Positions 4,175 through 5,316 of a DNA stretch of 5,316 bases are shown here, piece by piece. Position 1 is the stretch's first letter. Every line of letters starts with the position of its first letter. The notes beneath the pieces were generated by a model that did not search any database, had not been told where the DNA came from, and saw nothing but the letters and a program-made list of their open reading frames with translations. The position numbers and the translations under genes were made by a program. Origin of the DNA: CBDUXZ01 sp965371325 [NCBI: uncultured bacterium] (GTDB lineage: Bacteria; JAUYMQ01); assembly GCA_965371325.1 (NCBI GenBank), contig CBDUXZ010000168.1:1-5316 (forward strand). The letters are read 5' to 3'.

Positions 4175-5316
4175 ATGAATAAGGAAGAGATCAGCCGCAA
4201 CCGGGGGGGCACATACATCGCGCTGTCGCTGTTCCTGGTCGCCGGTTTCGGTTTCCTTCGGGGATCGGCCTGGCAGGGGAACACGCAGATCCACACGCTG
4301 ATGGAAGCGCTGACAACAGGCCTCGCTTTCGTGGTGGGGATTGGAGCCCTGCTCCGCTATTACACCAGGAAGAACAATACGTTCCTCTTCATCGGAACCG
4401 CCTTTCTCGGAACCGCGCTGCTCGACGGCTATCACGCCCTCGTGACCAGCCAGTCTTTCGCCAACCTCATGCCCTCGGCTCCCGCTTCGCTCATTCCCTG
4501 GAGCTGGAATGTTTCCCGGACTTTCCTCGCCATCCTGATGTTTGCGAGCTGGCTCGCGTGGAAGCGGGAAATACGGCTCGGTGTAGCTGGCAAAATAGGT
4601 GAAACAACGATCTTCGCGATCGCGGGCGGCCTGGCCCTTGCAAGCTTTGTCTTCTTCGCTCTCGTCCCTCTCCCGCGCGGCTACGACCCGGAACTCGCGT
4701 TCGAACGGCCCGTAGAGTTGATCGCGGGCCTATTCTTTCTTCTCGCGCTCATCGGGTATCTGCGCAAGGGGACCTGGAAAGAAGATCACTTCGAGCACTG
4801 GATCGTGCTCTCGCTCATCGTCGGCTTCATTGGCCAGACCGCTTTCATGTCCAGCTCTGCCCGGTTGTTCGACACGATGTTCGACGCGGCCCATCTGCTG
4901 AAGATGACCAGTTACATGTGCGTCCTGACCGGTTTGTTCGTGAGCACGGCCGAACTCTTCAAAAAGGCAGAGAGCAGCTCCGAAAGTCTCTCAGGGCTAA
5001 CCTGGTCCCTTGAAATGGAGGCCCTGGAGCGCGAACGCTCCGAGAGAAAATTGAAATCCGTCATGGCGTCGGCGAAGGACGGGATTGTTACGACGGATTC
5101 CCGCGGGATAATCCTCTCGTGGAACAAGGGCGCGGAGATCATGTTTGGCCATAAGGAGGAAGAGGTTCTGGGAAAACCGCTGGCCCTCCTGATGCCCGAG
5201 CGCTTCCGCGATACCCATCTAAGGGACTTGGCGCGGTTCGGGTCCAGGGAAGAGACCGGGATCGTCGGAAAAAGGATCGAACTTGACATATTCAATTCGA
5301 AAATCGACGCCCACCT
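4175..5316 (+). CDS. Membrane sensor protein: MASE-like multi-TM domain plus PAS domain; partial, runs off right edge
   Basis: The 380 codons seen start with an integral membrane domain of about eight hydrophobic segments (near residues 13-29, 44-62, 70-90, 113-129, 145-164, 180-197, 208-226 and 240-258). The spacing of His40 and Glu44 (IHTLMEA) and of Asp84 and His87 (LLDGYHAL) recalls MASE3-type sensor domains; that subtype is tentative. A charged helix at about 262-293 links to a PAS domain from about 292, with AKDGIVTTDSRGIILSWNKG at 300-319, FGHKEEEVLGK (324-334) and LMPERFRDTH (339-348) typical of the fold. The PAS domain continues to the edge. The output domain (histidine kinase, GGDEF/EAL or other) is not visible. 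ATG at 4175 has AGGAG only 3 nt upstream, a close spacing. In-frame GTG codons at 4094 and 4106 exist, but neither extends a recognisable domain. Confidence 0.85.
   Translation, partial: MNKEEISRNRGGTYIALSLFLVAGFGFLRGSAWQGNTQIHTLMEALTTGLAFVVGIGALLRYYTRKNNTFLFIGTAFLGTALLDGYHALVTSQSFANLMPSAPASLIPWSWNVSRTFLAILMFASWLAWKREIRLGVAGKIGETTIFAIAGGLALASFVFFALVPLPRGYDPELAFERPVELIAGLFFLLALIGYLRKGTWKEDHFEHWIVLSLIVGFIGQTAFMSSSARLFDTMFDAAHLLKMTSYMCVLTGLFVSTAELFKKAESSSESLSGLTWSLEMEALERERSERKLKSVMASAKDGIVTTDSRGIILSWNKGAEIMFGHKEEEVLGKPLALLMPERFRDTHLRDLARFGSREETGIVGKRIELDIFNSKIDAH

Noticed and set aside
3992-4435. A 147-codon minus-strand open frame overlapping the start of the sensor gene, and others at 4912-5295 and 4997-5218.
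   Set aside because: The plus-strand sensor frame, with membrane segments and a PAS domain, explains this DNA; the minus-strand products are low-complexity and lack ribosome sites I can support.

Overview
This window looks like chromosome from a GC-rich Gram-negative bacterium. A member of the Deltaproteobacteria/Desulfobacterota or a similar environmental lineage is my guess, based on gene content, base composition and the small GGGGA-CGC-TCCCC repeats. I cannot place it more precisely. Five genes have clear family assignments, and a sixth, a membrane sensor, runs off the right edge.

The left 3.2 kb is a tightly packed four-gene operon on the minus strand. In transcription order it holds: a membrane-anchored family 2 glycosyltransferase (3184-2066); a 6-pyruvoyltetrahydropterin synthase/QueD-family enzyme with a C-x3-HGH motif (2063-1638); a second enzyme of that family with a C-x5-HGH motif (1632-1195); and folE, GTP cyclohydrolase I (1198 to beyond the left edge). 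Junctions are 2 nt, 5 nt and a 4-nt ATGA overlap, so the genes are very probably co-transcribed and translationally coupled. FolE would make 7,8-dihydroneopterin triphosphate from GTP, and the two synthase-family enzymes would act on it. The operon therefore looks like a reduced-pterin pathway with a glycosyltransferase attached.

The most striking find is that folE is interrupted by an intein. After 72 recognisable FolE residues, exactly where the zinc-binding Cys-Glu-His-His motif should begin, the frame continues for at least 327 codons. These carry a Hint-type splicing domain (Cys1, a block B T-x2-H) and a two-motif LAGLIDADG homing endonuclease, and they reach block F at the window edge. 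The intein C-terminus and the rest of FolE lie outside the window. The forward-strand open frames over 1-1200 are shadows of this gene.

The divergent intergenic region (3185-3465) holds an 81-bp pair of inverted, individually palindromic repeats. One arm contains a good sigma70-like promoter for the minus-strand operon. A separate plus-strand promoter candidate and a leader hairpin precede a small protein with two CBS domains (3466-3909). The next intergenic region (3910-4174) has a perfect 16-bp palindrome, spaced CCGATTT repeats and a possible three-way-junction RNA fold. It leads into a membrane sensor (4175 to the right edge) with about eight transmembrane segments of MASE type, a short linker helix and a PAS domain. 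Its output domain is beyond the window.
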